The notes beneath the pieces are model-generated. The model ran no database searches and was not told where the DNA came from. It saw only the letters and a program-made list of their open reading frames with translations. A stretch of DNA of 64,000 bases from NCBI GenBank assembly GCA_037046615.1, contig JBAOHD010000034.1, positions 134,753 to 198,752 of the forward strand. The letters run 5' to 3'. Shown in pieces: positions 27,060 to 35,746 of the stretch (the stretch's first letter is position 1; each line of letters begins with the position of its first letter). Made by a program: the position numbers and the translations under genes. The stretch comes from Phosphoribacter sp037046615 (GTDB taxonomy: Bacteria; Actinomycetota; Actinomycetes; Actinomycetales; Dermatophilaceae).

Positions 27060-27410
27060 TCAGCCCAGGGCTCGCCGGATTCGCGCCAGTCGGGCCGCTT
27101 CGTGCGGCCGATCGGCCCAGTAGGACTCGGGGACAGCACAGACCGCACGCAAGAGATCCCGCGGCCCGAAATCCCCCGCAGCGTCCGGATCGTCAGCCAG
27201 GACCGTCAACGCCATCGGCACGAGGATCGGGAGGCTGATCCTCTGCCCGATCATGATCCGCAGATCCTCGGGCCCGAAGTCTCGCAGCGGCACATGCCGG
27301 AGGGCCGTGCAGGTGCGCACAAGGTAGGTGCCTTCCACCGGAGCATCGCCCCAGTCGTCGCCCTCGATCTCGGTGAGCGTCAACGCGGAGCTGCCATAGT
27401 CCTCGGCCAC
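27060..27410 (-). CDS. CDI-immunity-like small protein
   Basis: 116 residues. The pattern LRDFGPEDLRIMIGQRISLPILVPMALTVL, then GDFGPRDLLRAVCAVPESYW, resembles the contact-dependent growth inhibition immunity family (CdiI_3-like: DLR-GQ-LVPLAL-GDLL-YW). No toxin gene (CdiA, WXG/polymorphic toxin) is nearby, so it would be an orphan immunity gene. Recognition is from memory of the motif pattern only. It is followed upstream by xth with a 39-bp gap. Confidence 0.6.
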   Translation of the reverse strand: MAEDYGSSALTLTEIEGDDWGDAPVEGTYLVRTCTALRHVPLRDFGPEDLRIMIGQRISLPILVPMALTVLADDPDAAGDFGPRDLLRAVCAVPESYWADRPHEAARLARIRRALG

Positions 27411-27449
27411 CTGAGCAACGATAGGTGGCCGGAGACAGCGGCGCAGATA

Positions 27450-28400
27450 TCACCCGATGACGAGGGAGAGGTCGTAGTCCACGACAACCGCGGCGTGATC
27501 GCTGAGCCGCGCATCGCGACTGGGCTCACGATCAGTCGTGGCCCGCACGGCCGCCCGCGCCAGCCGCGGAGTGGCGAGGTGGTAGTCGATCCGCCAGCCG
27601 GTGTCATTGGTAAACGACTCCCCGAGCCAACTCCACCAGGAATACGGTCCCTGCACTCCGGGGTGCAGCCGTCGCACGACATCGACCAGCCGCCTCGGCC
27701 CCACGAGGGAGCCAAACCACGCCCGCTCCTCCGGCAAGAACCCTTCACTGCGCCCCTGGCGCCGCCAGTTGACGACGTCGAGCGGTTCATGCGCGATGTT
27801 GAGGTCACCGAGCAGCAGGAACTCCCGGCCGTCGGCCCGCGCCCGCCGCCGCGCCGCCGTCACCTGCCGCGCAAAACCGGTGAGAAACCGCATCTTCCGC
27901 TCATAGCGCGCCCCACCGTCGGGCAGTTCGCGCATCCGGCCGGCCACCTGCAAGTGCGCCGGCAACCCACCCTTGGGCAGATAGAGCGAGGCGACCGTCA
28001 CCGGCGCGTCGGCGAGATCGACCTCGACATAGCGCCCCTGGTAGGCGAAGTCGCGGAGTTCTCGAGCCAGGCGAGGGTATGCCGTGCCGTCGCGGTCGTC
28101 CGGGTCAGGCGCCTCCCGCGTGGGTCGGCCGCCAGGGTCGAGCCGGACGGCGGGCGCACCCCACGTGCGGACGGCCGCGGGCGGCATACGCGTGAGGATC
28201 GCGACGCCGTTGCGGCCGGGGAGAGTCCCCGGGTCGTATGCCGCGTGGTAACCACCGAAGGCCCCTTCGGGCAGGGCGGCGACGGGCGCGCGGACCTCCT
28301 GCAGCGCGACGACATCGCAGTCACGTGCCGCGAGCCATTCGGCGAAGCCACGCCGATGGGTCGCCCGGATCCCGTTGACGTTGAAGGTGGCGACCCGCAC
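27450..28400 (-). CDS. xth: exodeoxyribonuclease III / AP endonuclease
   Basis: 316 residues of the endonuclease/exonuclease/phosphatase fold. Catalytic elements are visible: VNGIRA near the start, ALQEVRAP (catalytic Glu), LLLGDLNIAHEPLDV (Asp, Asn), TGWRIDYHLAT and LSDHAAVVVDYDL (Asp-His). It would incise abasic sites and trim 3' ends in base excision repair. The ATG is at 28400, 6 bp from the end of the DUF2177 gene, so the pair is likely co-transcribed. Confidence 0.92.
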   Translation of the reverse strand: MRVATFNVNGIRATHRRGFAEWLAARDCDVVALQEVRAPVAALPEGAFGGYHAAYDPGTLPGRNGVAILTRMPPAAVRTWGAPAVRLDPGGRPTREAPDPDDRDGTAYPRLARELRDFAYQGRYVEVDLADAPVTVASLYLPKGGLPAHLQVAGRMRELPDGGARYERKMRFLTGFARQVTAARRRARADGREFLLLGDLNIAHEPLDVVNWRRQGRSEGFLPEERAWFGSLVGPRRLVDVVRRLHPGVQGPYSWWSWLGESFTNDTGWRIDYHLATPRLARAAVRATTDREPSRDARLSDHAAVVVDYDLSLVIG

Positions 28401-28406
28401 GACGGG

Positions 28407-28814
28407 TCAGGAGGCCCAGGGCAGGGCGCGGACGACCGCGACCGTGACGACCGACGTCAGCATCGTCGCAATCGTGCCCCAGGCCATGTCGATCGGCACG
28501 ATGGACGCCGAAAAGTCTTTGAGGACAGACAGATTGGTGAGGTTCCACGTGGCGTAACAGAGGAAACCCAAGAGCGCCCCGTTGATCGCAGCCTTGCCGA
28601 GCGACCCTTCGGCGAGGGCCGGGATGATCGCGAAGTAGCACATGCCCAGGACGTAGATCGCGTAGAACAGCACCGCCGCAGTCATATTGGGTTTGGCCGC
28701 CAGGATCCCGCCGATGCGTTCGTCATAGAGCGGACGGCCGATCTTGCCCAGCCACAGGAAGTCCAACAGACCGAAGACCACTGCTGCGACGACGGTCGAC
28801 GAGAGCCACGTCAT
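28407..28814 (-). CDS. DUF2177-family membrane protein
   Basis: 135 residues, four membrane helices. Typical landmarks: LLDFLWLGKIGRPLYDERIG and GALLGFLCYATWNLTNLSVLKDF, matching the DUF2177 family. Function unknown. It lies upstream of xth in the same direction. Confidence 0.85.
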   Translation of the reverse strand: MTWLSSTVVAAVVFGLLDFLWLGKIGRPLYDERIGGILAAKPNMTAAVLFYAIYVLGMCYFAIIPALAEGSLGKAAINGALLGFLCYATWNLTNLSVLKDFSASIVPIDMAWGTIATMLTSVVTVAVVRALPWAS

Positions 28815-28877
28815 GTGCCAGACCTCCCAAGGGTGAGTGAGCGCTCAGTGTCTCCCATCCGGCTGGGATCTGCGGCG

Positions 28878-29728
28878 TCAGCTCGCGAGGACGAGCGGGA
28901 TGTTGACGACGAGCAGGTATGCCGCGGTGGCCAGCAGGAGCCCGACGAACGATCGCGTCAAGAGGCGCGGATCGACCCGCTGGGCGACCCGGGCGCCGAG
29001 GAGGCTGCCGAGCGCGGCGACGAGCGTGAAGGAGCCGATGACCAGCCAGTCGACATCGGCGAGGGCGCCGGAGGTCGGTCCGGATGGCGAGGGCGCTGGC
29101 GGAGTTGAGGCTGATGACGAGCAGGGAGGTGCCGACGGCGACCGGCATGGAATAGCCGAGGACGAGCACGAGCGCCGGGACGATCGCGAAGCCGCCACCG
29201 ACACCGAAGAAGCCGGTGAGCAGGCCGACGCCGGTCGCGGCAAGGACGAGGCGAGCAAGGCGGGAGGCACGCGTCGGAGGCAAAGGGTTGATCCGGTGTC
29301 GCGTTGAGGCTGACAGTGTCGTCCGATGGGGCGTTCAGCCGCACGAGGGAGGCGGCCCGAGCAGCGCGATCGCGGCGGATCATGAGGGTCGCCACGAGCA
29401 CGATGAGCAGGGCGAAGGCGGTGAGCAGCACATGGGGTGCCACGTGCGAGGAAAGCCGCGTCCCGGCATACGCACCGATCACGCCGAGCGCGCCAAAGGT
29501 GACGCCGGCCGCAGCGCGGACATGGCCTGCCGCTCGGTGGCGCGCGGCGGCCACGAGCGAGCTCACCCCGACGATGACAAGCGACCCGGTCGTCGCAGCG
29601 GGCACGCCTTGGCCCAGGAGATAGACGAGCGCCGGCACGGTGAGGATCGACCCGCCGCCGCCGAGCGCGCCGAGGGTCAGGCCGATGACCAGCCCCACCA
29701 CCGGCACCCACATCAGTGCACTCGACAT
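28878..29728 (-). CDS. TauE/SafE-family sulfite/sulfonate exporter, frameshifted
   Basis: Two-repeat membrane protein. The N-terminal repeat VIGLTLGALGGGGSILTVPALVYLLG (29700-29625) and the second repeat GVGLLTGFFGVGGGFAIVPALVLVLG are the TauE hallmark; the end is GLLLATAAYLLVVNIPL. The three parts lie in three frames, with breaks near 29280 and 29080, each curable by one base. It diverges from the MBL-rhodanese gene across a CstR-like operator, which fits export of sulfite made by persulfide oxidation. Confidence 0.85.
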
Positions 29729-29757
29729 CGTGCCCGCCTTCCTCTGCTAGACGGAAT

Positions 29758-29773
29758 ATACCCCCCTGGGTAT
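29758..29773. promoter_or_regulatory. CsoR/CstR-type operator
   Basis: ATACCC-CCCT-GGGTAT is a perfect 6+4+6 palindrome, the form bound by CsoR-family repressors, particularly the persulfide sensor CstR. It lies 30 bp upstream of the tauE start and 65 bp upstream of the MBL-rhodanese start, so it could control both. No CstR gene is in this window. Confidence 0.65.
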
Positions 29774-29837
29774 GCTGTTGTTGACGACGAGAGGATGCCG
29801 CTCACCGGCATACCCCCGGATCCCCGAGGAGACCCCC

Positions 29838-31223
29838 GTGTATTTCGCCCAGTACTACCTGGACTGCCTCTCGCAGGCCTCCTACCTCATCGGCGACGAG
29901 ACCACCGGTCAGGCCGTCGTCGTCGACCCGCGCCGCGACGTGCAGGAATACCTCGACGACGCCGCGGCTCACGGCCTGCGGATCGTCGGGGTCATCAACA
30001 CGCACTTCCACGCCGACTTCGTCTCGGGCCACCTCGAGCTCGCCCACGAGACCGGCGCGTGGATCGGCTATGGCGATGCGGCGCAGCCCGATTTCACGGC
30101 GCGCGCCCTCGCCGACGGTGAGCGGATCAGCCTTGGCGAGGTGACCCTCGAGATCATGGCCACCCCCGGCCACACCCCCGAATCGATCAGCGTCCTCGTC
30201 TTTGAGCGCGCAGGCGACGAGACGGCATACGGCGTCTTGACCGGCGACGCGCTCTTCATCGGCGACGTCGGGCGACCCGACCTGCTCGCGTCGGTCGGGG
30301 TCACCGCCGACGAACTGGGGCGCCAGCTCTACCACTCGATCCAAACCAAGCTCATGGGCTTGCCCGATGCGGTGCGCGTGTTCCCGGCGCACGGGGCGGG
30401 GTCGGCGTGCGGCAAGAACCTCTCGACCGAACGGCAGTCGACGATCGGTGAGCAGCGCAGCGCTCAACTACGCGTGCCAGCCCATGAGTGAGGACGACTT
30501 CCTCGCGGTCGTCACCGAGGGGCAGCCCTCGGCGCCGGCCTACTTCCTCTTCAACGCAACGCTCAACAAGCAAGAGCGGGCCCTGCGCGACCTCGACGCC
30601 ACTGTGGCGGCGCTCTCGGCAGATGAGGTGGACCAGGCCGCTGGCCGACGGGGCGGTCGTCGTCGACACCCGACCCGCGGCGGACTTCACCGCCGGTCAC
30701 CTGCGCGGGTCGATCAGCGTCCCGGCCGACGGCCGGATGGCCGAGACGGTGGGCATGGTCGTCGGGCCGCAGACAGCCGATCGTCCTCGTCGCGGCCGAG
30801 GGTTATGAGCAGGAGGCGGCGACGCGGCTGGCCCGGATCGGGTTTGACCGGGTCGTCGGCTATGTGCCTGAGCCCGAAGCATTTTTCGTGTCTCGCGCAG
30901 CCGCGGTGGCGCAGGCGAGCCGGCTGACGGCCGCTGCCGCCCAGGATGCGCTTGGCGCTGACCGAGGTGCAGGTCGTCGACATCCGCAACCCCGGCGAGG
31001 TGGCCGCGGGGATGATCCCGGGGGCTCGGCACCTGCCGCTGCCGGAGCTCGGCCGCCGCCTCGGCGAACTGCGCGCGGATGCCCCGGTCATCCTCTACTG
31101 CGCCGGTGGGTGGCGCTCCAGCGTGGGCGGCAAGTCTGTTGCGAGCGCACGGCTTCGCAGGATGTGTCGGACGTGCTCGGCGGGTATGCCGCGTGGTCGC
31201 CCCTGCAAGCGAAGGCCAGCTGA
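29838..31223 (+). CDS. MBL-fold persulfide dioxygenase-rhodanese fusion (CstB-like), frameshifted
   Basis: Start GTG 29838 after GAGGAGA. The metallo-beta-lactamase domain has INTHFHADFVSGHLELA, ATPGHTPESISVLVF, LTGDALFIGDVGRPDLL and FPAHGAGSACG, typical of ETHE1/CstB persulfide dioxygenases. Downstream frames carry LNYACQPMSEDDFLAVV, then a degenerate rhodanese (GAVVVDTRPAADFTAGHLRGS) and a second rhodanese (VVDIRNPGEVAAGMIPGARHLPL) with the catalytic cysteine context VILYCAGGWRSS. At least four frame changes lie between 30460 and 31180. It would oxidise persulfide to sulfite and handle thiosulfate; TauE would export the sulfite. Confidence 0.85.
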
Positions 31224-31224
31224 C

Positions 31225-31933
31225 ATGGGCGTGGTGACCAGGTGGGTCGTGGCTGGCGTGGGAGCTCTCGTGCTCGCCGCTGGAGCTGACTGGGTGTTCG
31301 ACCGCAGGGACCGGGGCGGCCGGGACTGGGCCGTCGGGCAGCACGTCGTCGGTCGGCACGCCCTCGGTCGGCACGTCGTCGGTCAGCACGTCGTCGGTCA
31401 GCGGCGGGGCCGCGTCCGTGGCTGCCCCGTCGGGAAGCACGCCGTCGGTCAGCAGCGCCGTCGCGTCCATACCCGCTGCGCCGACGGATCCGGTGGCTGC
31501 GGCGGCATGGGAGGCGCTGATGGGCCCGGACGGGGAGTATGCCGCGTCGGCGAGCTACCAGGCGGTCATCGCGGCATACGGGCCGGTCGAGCCTTACGTG
31601 TCGATCCAGGCGGCCGAAGAGCGCCACATCGACGCGCTGACCCGCCAACTGCAGCGGCTCGGGGTGACGGTGCCAGCCAACCCCTACGTCGGCACGATCC
31701 CTGCGCCGAAGGACCTCACGACGGCTGCGAAGAACTGGGCCACCGGCGAGGTTGCCAACGTCGCGATGTACGACAAGCTGGCTGCTGCCGCGAAGGGTGA
31801 CGCAGCGTTGACGCGGGTGTTCGGCAACCTGCGCCGAGCGTCGCAGGAGATGCACCTGCCGGCCTTCACTGCAGCGGCCGAATCGGGCGGCACGTTGACG
31901 CGCGACCAGATGACGGCGCTCGGCCTGCACTGA
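31225..31933 (+). CDS. lipoprotein with ferritin-like (DUF2202-type) domain, frameshifted near 31283
   Basis: ATG 31225 follows the MBL gene stop by one base. The signal peptide VVAGVGALVLAA runs, after removal of one G near 31283, into LTGCSTAGTG, a lipobox. A Ser/Gly/Thr/Val linker coded by repeats of GTCGGTCAGCACGTC-type units follows. The C-terminal ~150 residues (from WEALMGPDGEYAASASY, through QAAEERHIDALTRQL and ASQEMHLPAF) carry ExxH motifs spaced as in DUF2202 ferritin-like domains. A metal-binding surface lipoprotein in the persulfide operon is inferred. Confidence 0.7.
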
Positions 31934-31992
31934 GGGCGGCCGCCGGAAATCGAGGCGACGGCGGGCGGCCGTCCCTGACACACTCGATCTTC

Positions 31993-33366
31993 GTGCCTGC
32001 CCGCTTCGCCTCGCTGACCGCGCGCTTCCGCGCGCCGTCGCCGCTTGCGGGGCGCCTCGCGGGGCAGTCGTTGCTCTTCGCGCTGGGCGAGGGCACGTTC
32101 ATGACTGGGTCGGCGGTCTTCTTCACGCAGGTCGTCGGACTGTCGGGCGCCCAGGTGGGTCTGGGGCTGACGATCGCGGGCGTCGCTGCGTTCTTCGCGG
32201 CGGTGCCGGCGGGCAAGCTCGTCGACCTGTTCGGTCCCAAGCGGATGTGGGCGCTCAGCGCGCTCGGCCATGCTGCGGGGTTTGCGATGTGGCCGTTCAT
32301 CGACGGCTTCCAGGGTTACGTCGCGATGGCCGTCGTCATGCAGGTGGTGGGGTCACTCGGTGGGGCGTCGCATGCGGCATACACGATCGATGTGCTGCCT
32401 CCCGAGGAACGTGTGCTGTCACGGGCCTATATGTATTCGGCTCTCAACGTGGGGTTTACGCTCGGCTCACTCGTCGGGGGCGTGGCCTTGGCGTTCGAGT
32501 CCAACGACGTGTTGCGCGCGATCCCCTGGGTGACAGCAGCGGCGTTCATCGGCAACGCGATCGCGATCCGGCGGCTGCCTAACGCGTCGCACGACGACCG
32601 CACCCGCGAGGAGCGGGCGGTCAAACCGCCTGGTCCGGGGCCGCTGCGTAACCCGGGGTGGCTGCTCACGACCTTCTTCGGCGGCGTGCTGTGGACCAAC
32701 CAGGTCTTGCTCAACATCGTCATCCCGCTGTGGCTGGTCGAAAAGACCGACGCGCCAAGGGTGTTGCTGGCGTTCCTCTTTGGGACCAACACGGTGATGT
32801 GCATCTTCTTGCCGATGGCGGCTGCGCGCGGGGTGCGCGACGTGCCAACGGGGCTGCGGGCGATCCGGGTGTCGACGACGTTCTTCGTCGTGTCGTGCCT
32901 CATCACCCTCGTCACGCATGACTCGGTCGGGTGGGTGACGATCGCGCTCGTGTGGCTCGGTCACGTGACGGTGACGGGGGCTGAGCTGTATCTGTCGGCG
33001 GCGAGTTGGTCATTCGAGGCCGAACTCATGGATCCGCGACGGCGGGGCGAATATCAGGGCGCGGCCGAGCTCAGCGGGACGCTGGGGAAGGTCTGGGCGC
33101 CAGGGCTTTACACCTTCTTGGCGATGACGTGGGGGTCGGTCGGGTGGCTGGTCATCGCGGCGATCGGGGTCGTCGCGGCGGCCGGGTTGCACCCGTCGAC
33201 CGGGCTCGCCCGGCGCTTCCTCGACCGGCTGGGGCCGCTGGAGCCGAGTGACGACCCGCTCGACCAGGCCGCGCCACCGGTGCCTGCGCCGTCGCTGCTC
33301 AAGGACCCGCCGATGTCGACCAGCGGTGACGGCTACGGCCCGCCGACCGCGCGCGACCGGTTGTGA
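31993..33366 (+). CDS. MFS transporter
   Basis: 457 residues from GTG 31993 with twelve hydrophobic segments. The loop after helix 2 is AGKLVDLFGPKRMW (GxLaDrfGrRr type), and helix 4-5 has SHAAYTIDVLPPEERVLSRAYMYSALNVGFTLG. A hydrophilic tail of ~60 residues follows the last helix. Of the drug:H+ antiporter style; substrate unknown. Converges with the lipoprotein gene at 33376. Confidence 0.88.
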   Translation: MPARFASLTARFRAPSPLAGRLAGQSLLFALGEGTFMTGSAVFFTQVVGLSGAQVGLGLTIAGVAAFFAAVPAGKLVDLFGPKRMWALSALGHAAGFAMWPFIDGFQGYVAMAVVMQVVGSLGGASHAAYTIDVLPPEERVLSRAYMYSALNVGFTLGSLVGGVALAFESNDVLRAIPWVTAAAFIGNAIAIRRLPNASHDDRTREERAVKPPGPGPLRNPGWLLTTFFGGVLWTNQVLLNIVIPLWLVEKTDAPRVLLAFLFGTNTVMCIFLPMAAARGVRDVPTGLRAIRVSTTFFVVSCLITLVTHDSVGWVTIALVWLGHVTVTGAELYLSAASWSFEAELMDPRRRGEYQGAAELSGTLGKVWAPGLYTFLAMTWGSVGWLVIAAIGVVAAAGLHPSTGLARRFLDRLGPLEPSDDPLDQAAPPVPAPSLLKDPPMSTSGDGYGPPTARDRL

Positions 33367-33375
33367 CGGAGGCCT

Positions 33376-33954
33376 CTACGGTGTCGTCGACGGGCTCGGG
33401 AAGGGGCGGTCACTGGAGGCGGTGAGGACCGCCGTTGCCGTGCCTTCGACGAGCGCGAGCGTCACGGCATACTGCGGCGACGCTTGCATCGTGCGCTGTT
33501 CGAGCTCCGGCGGCCACACGAGGGTGCCTGCGGGCGCGAGCGCTGCAAGGTCGGCGTCGAGCACGTCGGTGATCCTCTGCGGCACCGACCTGGGCAGCGT
33601 CTTGAGACTGGTCAGGGTGGCGGGGGCGAGAGTGACGACGGCGTCGAGGAAGTAGACGCTCGGCCCGGGGACGCGGTCGTCGCCTTTGCGACCGGTGACC
33701 CAGTGCGCCTCCGTCAGGGGCCCCAGCCCGGGGAACTGCGTCATGACGTATGCCGCATCCGTGCGGATCGCGCCGTCTCGGTGGCGAGGAGATGCCTGGT
33801 TCGTCGTGCTCACTGATCGTGTGGTCGTGGGGCGCTCCGGCGTCGTTGTTATGCAACCGCTGAGGGTGACGGCGATCACGACGACGGTGGCGGCGGCCCA
33901 GGGAGCTCGGGCCCACGCGCGAGTCTGGGAGGAGTGGCGGGCGGTGGTGCCCAT
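33376..33954 (-). CDS. lipoprotein, unknown function
   Basis: 192 residues. ATG 33954 overlaps the stop of the upstream membrane gene as TAATG. The N-terminus AAATVVVIAVTLSGCITTTP is a lipoprotein signal with lipobox LSGC. The mature part has DAAYVMTQFPGLGPLTEAHWVTG and PSVYFLDAVVTLAPATLTSL. No family recognised. The frame continues upstream past the ATG through the neighbouring gene, but that is a frame artefact. Confidence 0.7.
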   Translation of the reverse strand: MGTTARHSSQTRAWARAPWAAATVVVIAVTLSGCITTTPERPTTTRSVSTTNQASPRHRDGAIRTDAAYVMTQFPGLGPLTEAHWVTGRKGDDRVPGPSVYFLDAVVTLAPATLTSLKTLPRSVPQRITDVLDADLAALAPAGTLVWPPELEQRTMQASPQYAVTLALVEGTATAVLTASSDRPFPSPSTTP

Positions 33955-34446
33955 TACGACCTGGTCGCGTATCCGGGAGGGGGAGCCACGGGACAGGCGA
34001 CTTGGCCGCGAAGGCGACGAGCGAGCGCCCAGGCGAGCAGGACCACAGCGGCTCACGGCGAGCCAGGGCTGGAGGGGCGCAAACCATTGCAGTGCACCGG
34101 AATACCCGAGGGCAACAAGCGCAATCTTGTTGCAGACGGGGCAGCCGATGGCAAAGAAAGCAAACAGCGCTCCCAGTGCACCGCGGCGATCAACGGTGGG
34201 GCGACTTGTGACGTCAGGGCGGGTCCCACCGCTGCGGTGGGCTTGCTCGATGGGGTCGCGGATATAGGTCGCAAAGAGCAACCCGCTGAGCGCAGCCGTG
34301 ATGAGGAGCACCGGCCAGGCCCACGGCGTCGGCGGTATCTCGCGTCCAAAGACAGGATTCGGAATTAGGGCCGCCGGAAGGGCCATGACGAGGACGGTGA
34401 TGACGGTCGCTGCAAGCGCTGCAAGCCAGCGCCTAGGCGACCACAT
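33954..34446 (-). CDS. small membrane protein with CPVC motif (one insertion near 34060)
   Basis: Start ATG 34446 (GTG 34464 is an alternative). Helices: WLAALAATVITVLVMALPAALI, WAWPVLLITAALSGLLFATYI, and LGALFAFFAIGCPVCNKIALVALGYSGAL. The GCPVCNK dithiol in the third helix suggests a redox or metal role. Removing one base near 34060 extends the frame through AVVLLAWALARRLRGQ to a TAA at 33954-33956, overlapping the lipoprotein start. About 163 residues restored. No named family is recalled with confidence. Confidence 0.6.
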
Positions 34447-34570
34447 GCGGAGAGCAGTCAACACACAAGGCACTCTACGTTCGGAGTCTGGTTGGTCCGC
34501 AAGGCTCGCGCTGCACGGGCTCCTGGAGCGACGACATGGCGCCTGATGATTCGGTCGATGCAACGCCATG

Positions 34571-35746
34571 GCGTCAACGGAGGGCGCCCAATCCAGGGAG
34601 CGAGCTTCGCGGGCCAGCACGGCATGCACCCATAGCCCCTCGCGTCAACGAAGGACCTCAGGATGAAGGGGCGACCGTCCTGAGCACGAATCCCGCGAGC
34701 CGTGGTGGCTCCCGCAGCGAAGGAGCTCCGGATGAAGGGGGCCACGAGTTCGCGGAGTTCCGCAGCAACCTTCTTGAGTGACCTCAACGAAGGCTCCCCG
34801 ATCAAGAGGAGCGACGGGAGTGCTCATCGTCACCACCATCAGATGGACGCCTCAACGAAGGTCTCCCCGATCAAGAGGAGCGACCTCGGTGTGCTCGTTG
34901 CTGCGACCGGGACCGGCCAGGCCTCAACGAAGGGCTCCCCGAACAAGAGGAGCGACGGGTAGGTGTAGACGCGCTTGGTGGCCACGCCCGAAGTGCCTCA
35001 ACGAAGGGCTCCCCGATCAAGAGGGACCATGAGGCTAGCCTGACCGGCTCCATCACGCCTCAACGAAGGGCTCCCCGATCAAGAGGAGCGACCACTTCCG
35101 TCAGCCCACCCACCCCGGCATGGACATGTGCCTCAACGAAGGGCTGCACGATCAAGAGGAGCGACCGGATCGACGCCGGGAGAGGCGCCCAACCCGCCGA
35201 GCCTCAACGAAGGGCTCCCCGATCAAGAGGAGCGACTTGCAGACAAAACACGACGACATAGCCTCCTTTGCTAAGGCGCCTCAACGAAGGGCTCCCCGAT
35301 CAAGAGGAGCGACCGTGTCCCGTCACCGTTGGGGTATGGCCGCTCGCTGGGGCCTCAACGAAGGGCTCCCCGATCAAGAGGAGCGACCTCTCGGATAACG
35401 TGAGCGTTTTGAGCAATCCTGCCGGCCTCAACGAAGGGCTCCCCGATCAAGAGGAGCGACGGAGTCGCGCCCAAAACGACGAACGCTACCTCACAGTGCC
35501 TCAACGAAGGGCTCCCCGATCAAGAGGAGCGACTCGGTCGCGAATCCGTCGCGGTGGCCTTTTCGTGGCCTCAACGAAGGGCTCCCCGATCAAGAGGAGC
35601 GACGGCGGCGACGACATTGACGACACAAGATCATCAATGCCTCAACGAAGGGCTCCCCGATCAAGAGGAGCGACTCGATAGTGCTTCCCACTAAAGCTCC
35701 AAACGTGCTACAGCCTCAACGAAGGGCTCCCCGATCAAGAGGAGCG
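34571..35746 (-). CRISPR. CRISPR array, leader-distal part (17 repeats, decaying at the left end)
   Basis: The 36-bp repeat reads GCCTCAACGAAGGGC ... AGAGGAGCGAC on the plus strand; spacers are 35-41 bp. Repeats start at 34571, 34642, 34710, 34781, 34849, 34921, 34995, 35057, 35130, 35201, 35278, 35352, 35425, 35498, 35568, 35639 and 35713. The first three are heavily degenerate, the fourth to seventh and the ninth carry point changes or small deletions, and the rest are perfect. Decay at the left and cas genes at the right place the leader on the right, so crRNA is transcribed leftward and its repeat ends ...CTTCGTTGAGGC. The last repeat is interrupted by the IS element after 34 bases. Confidence 0.97.
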
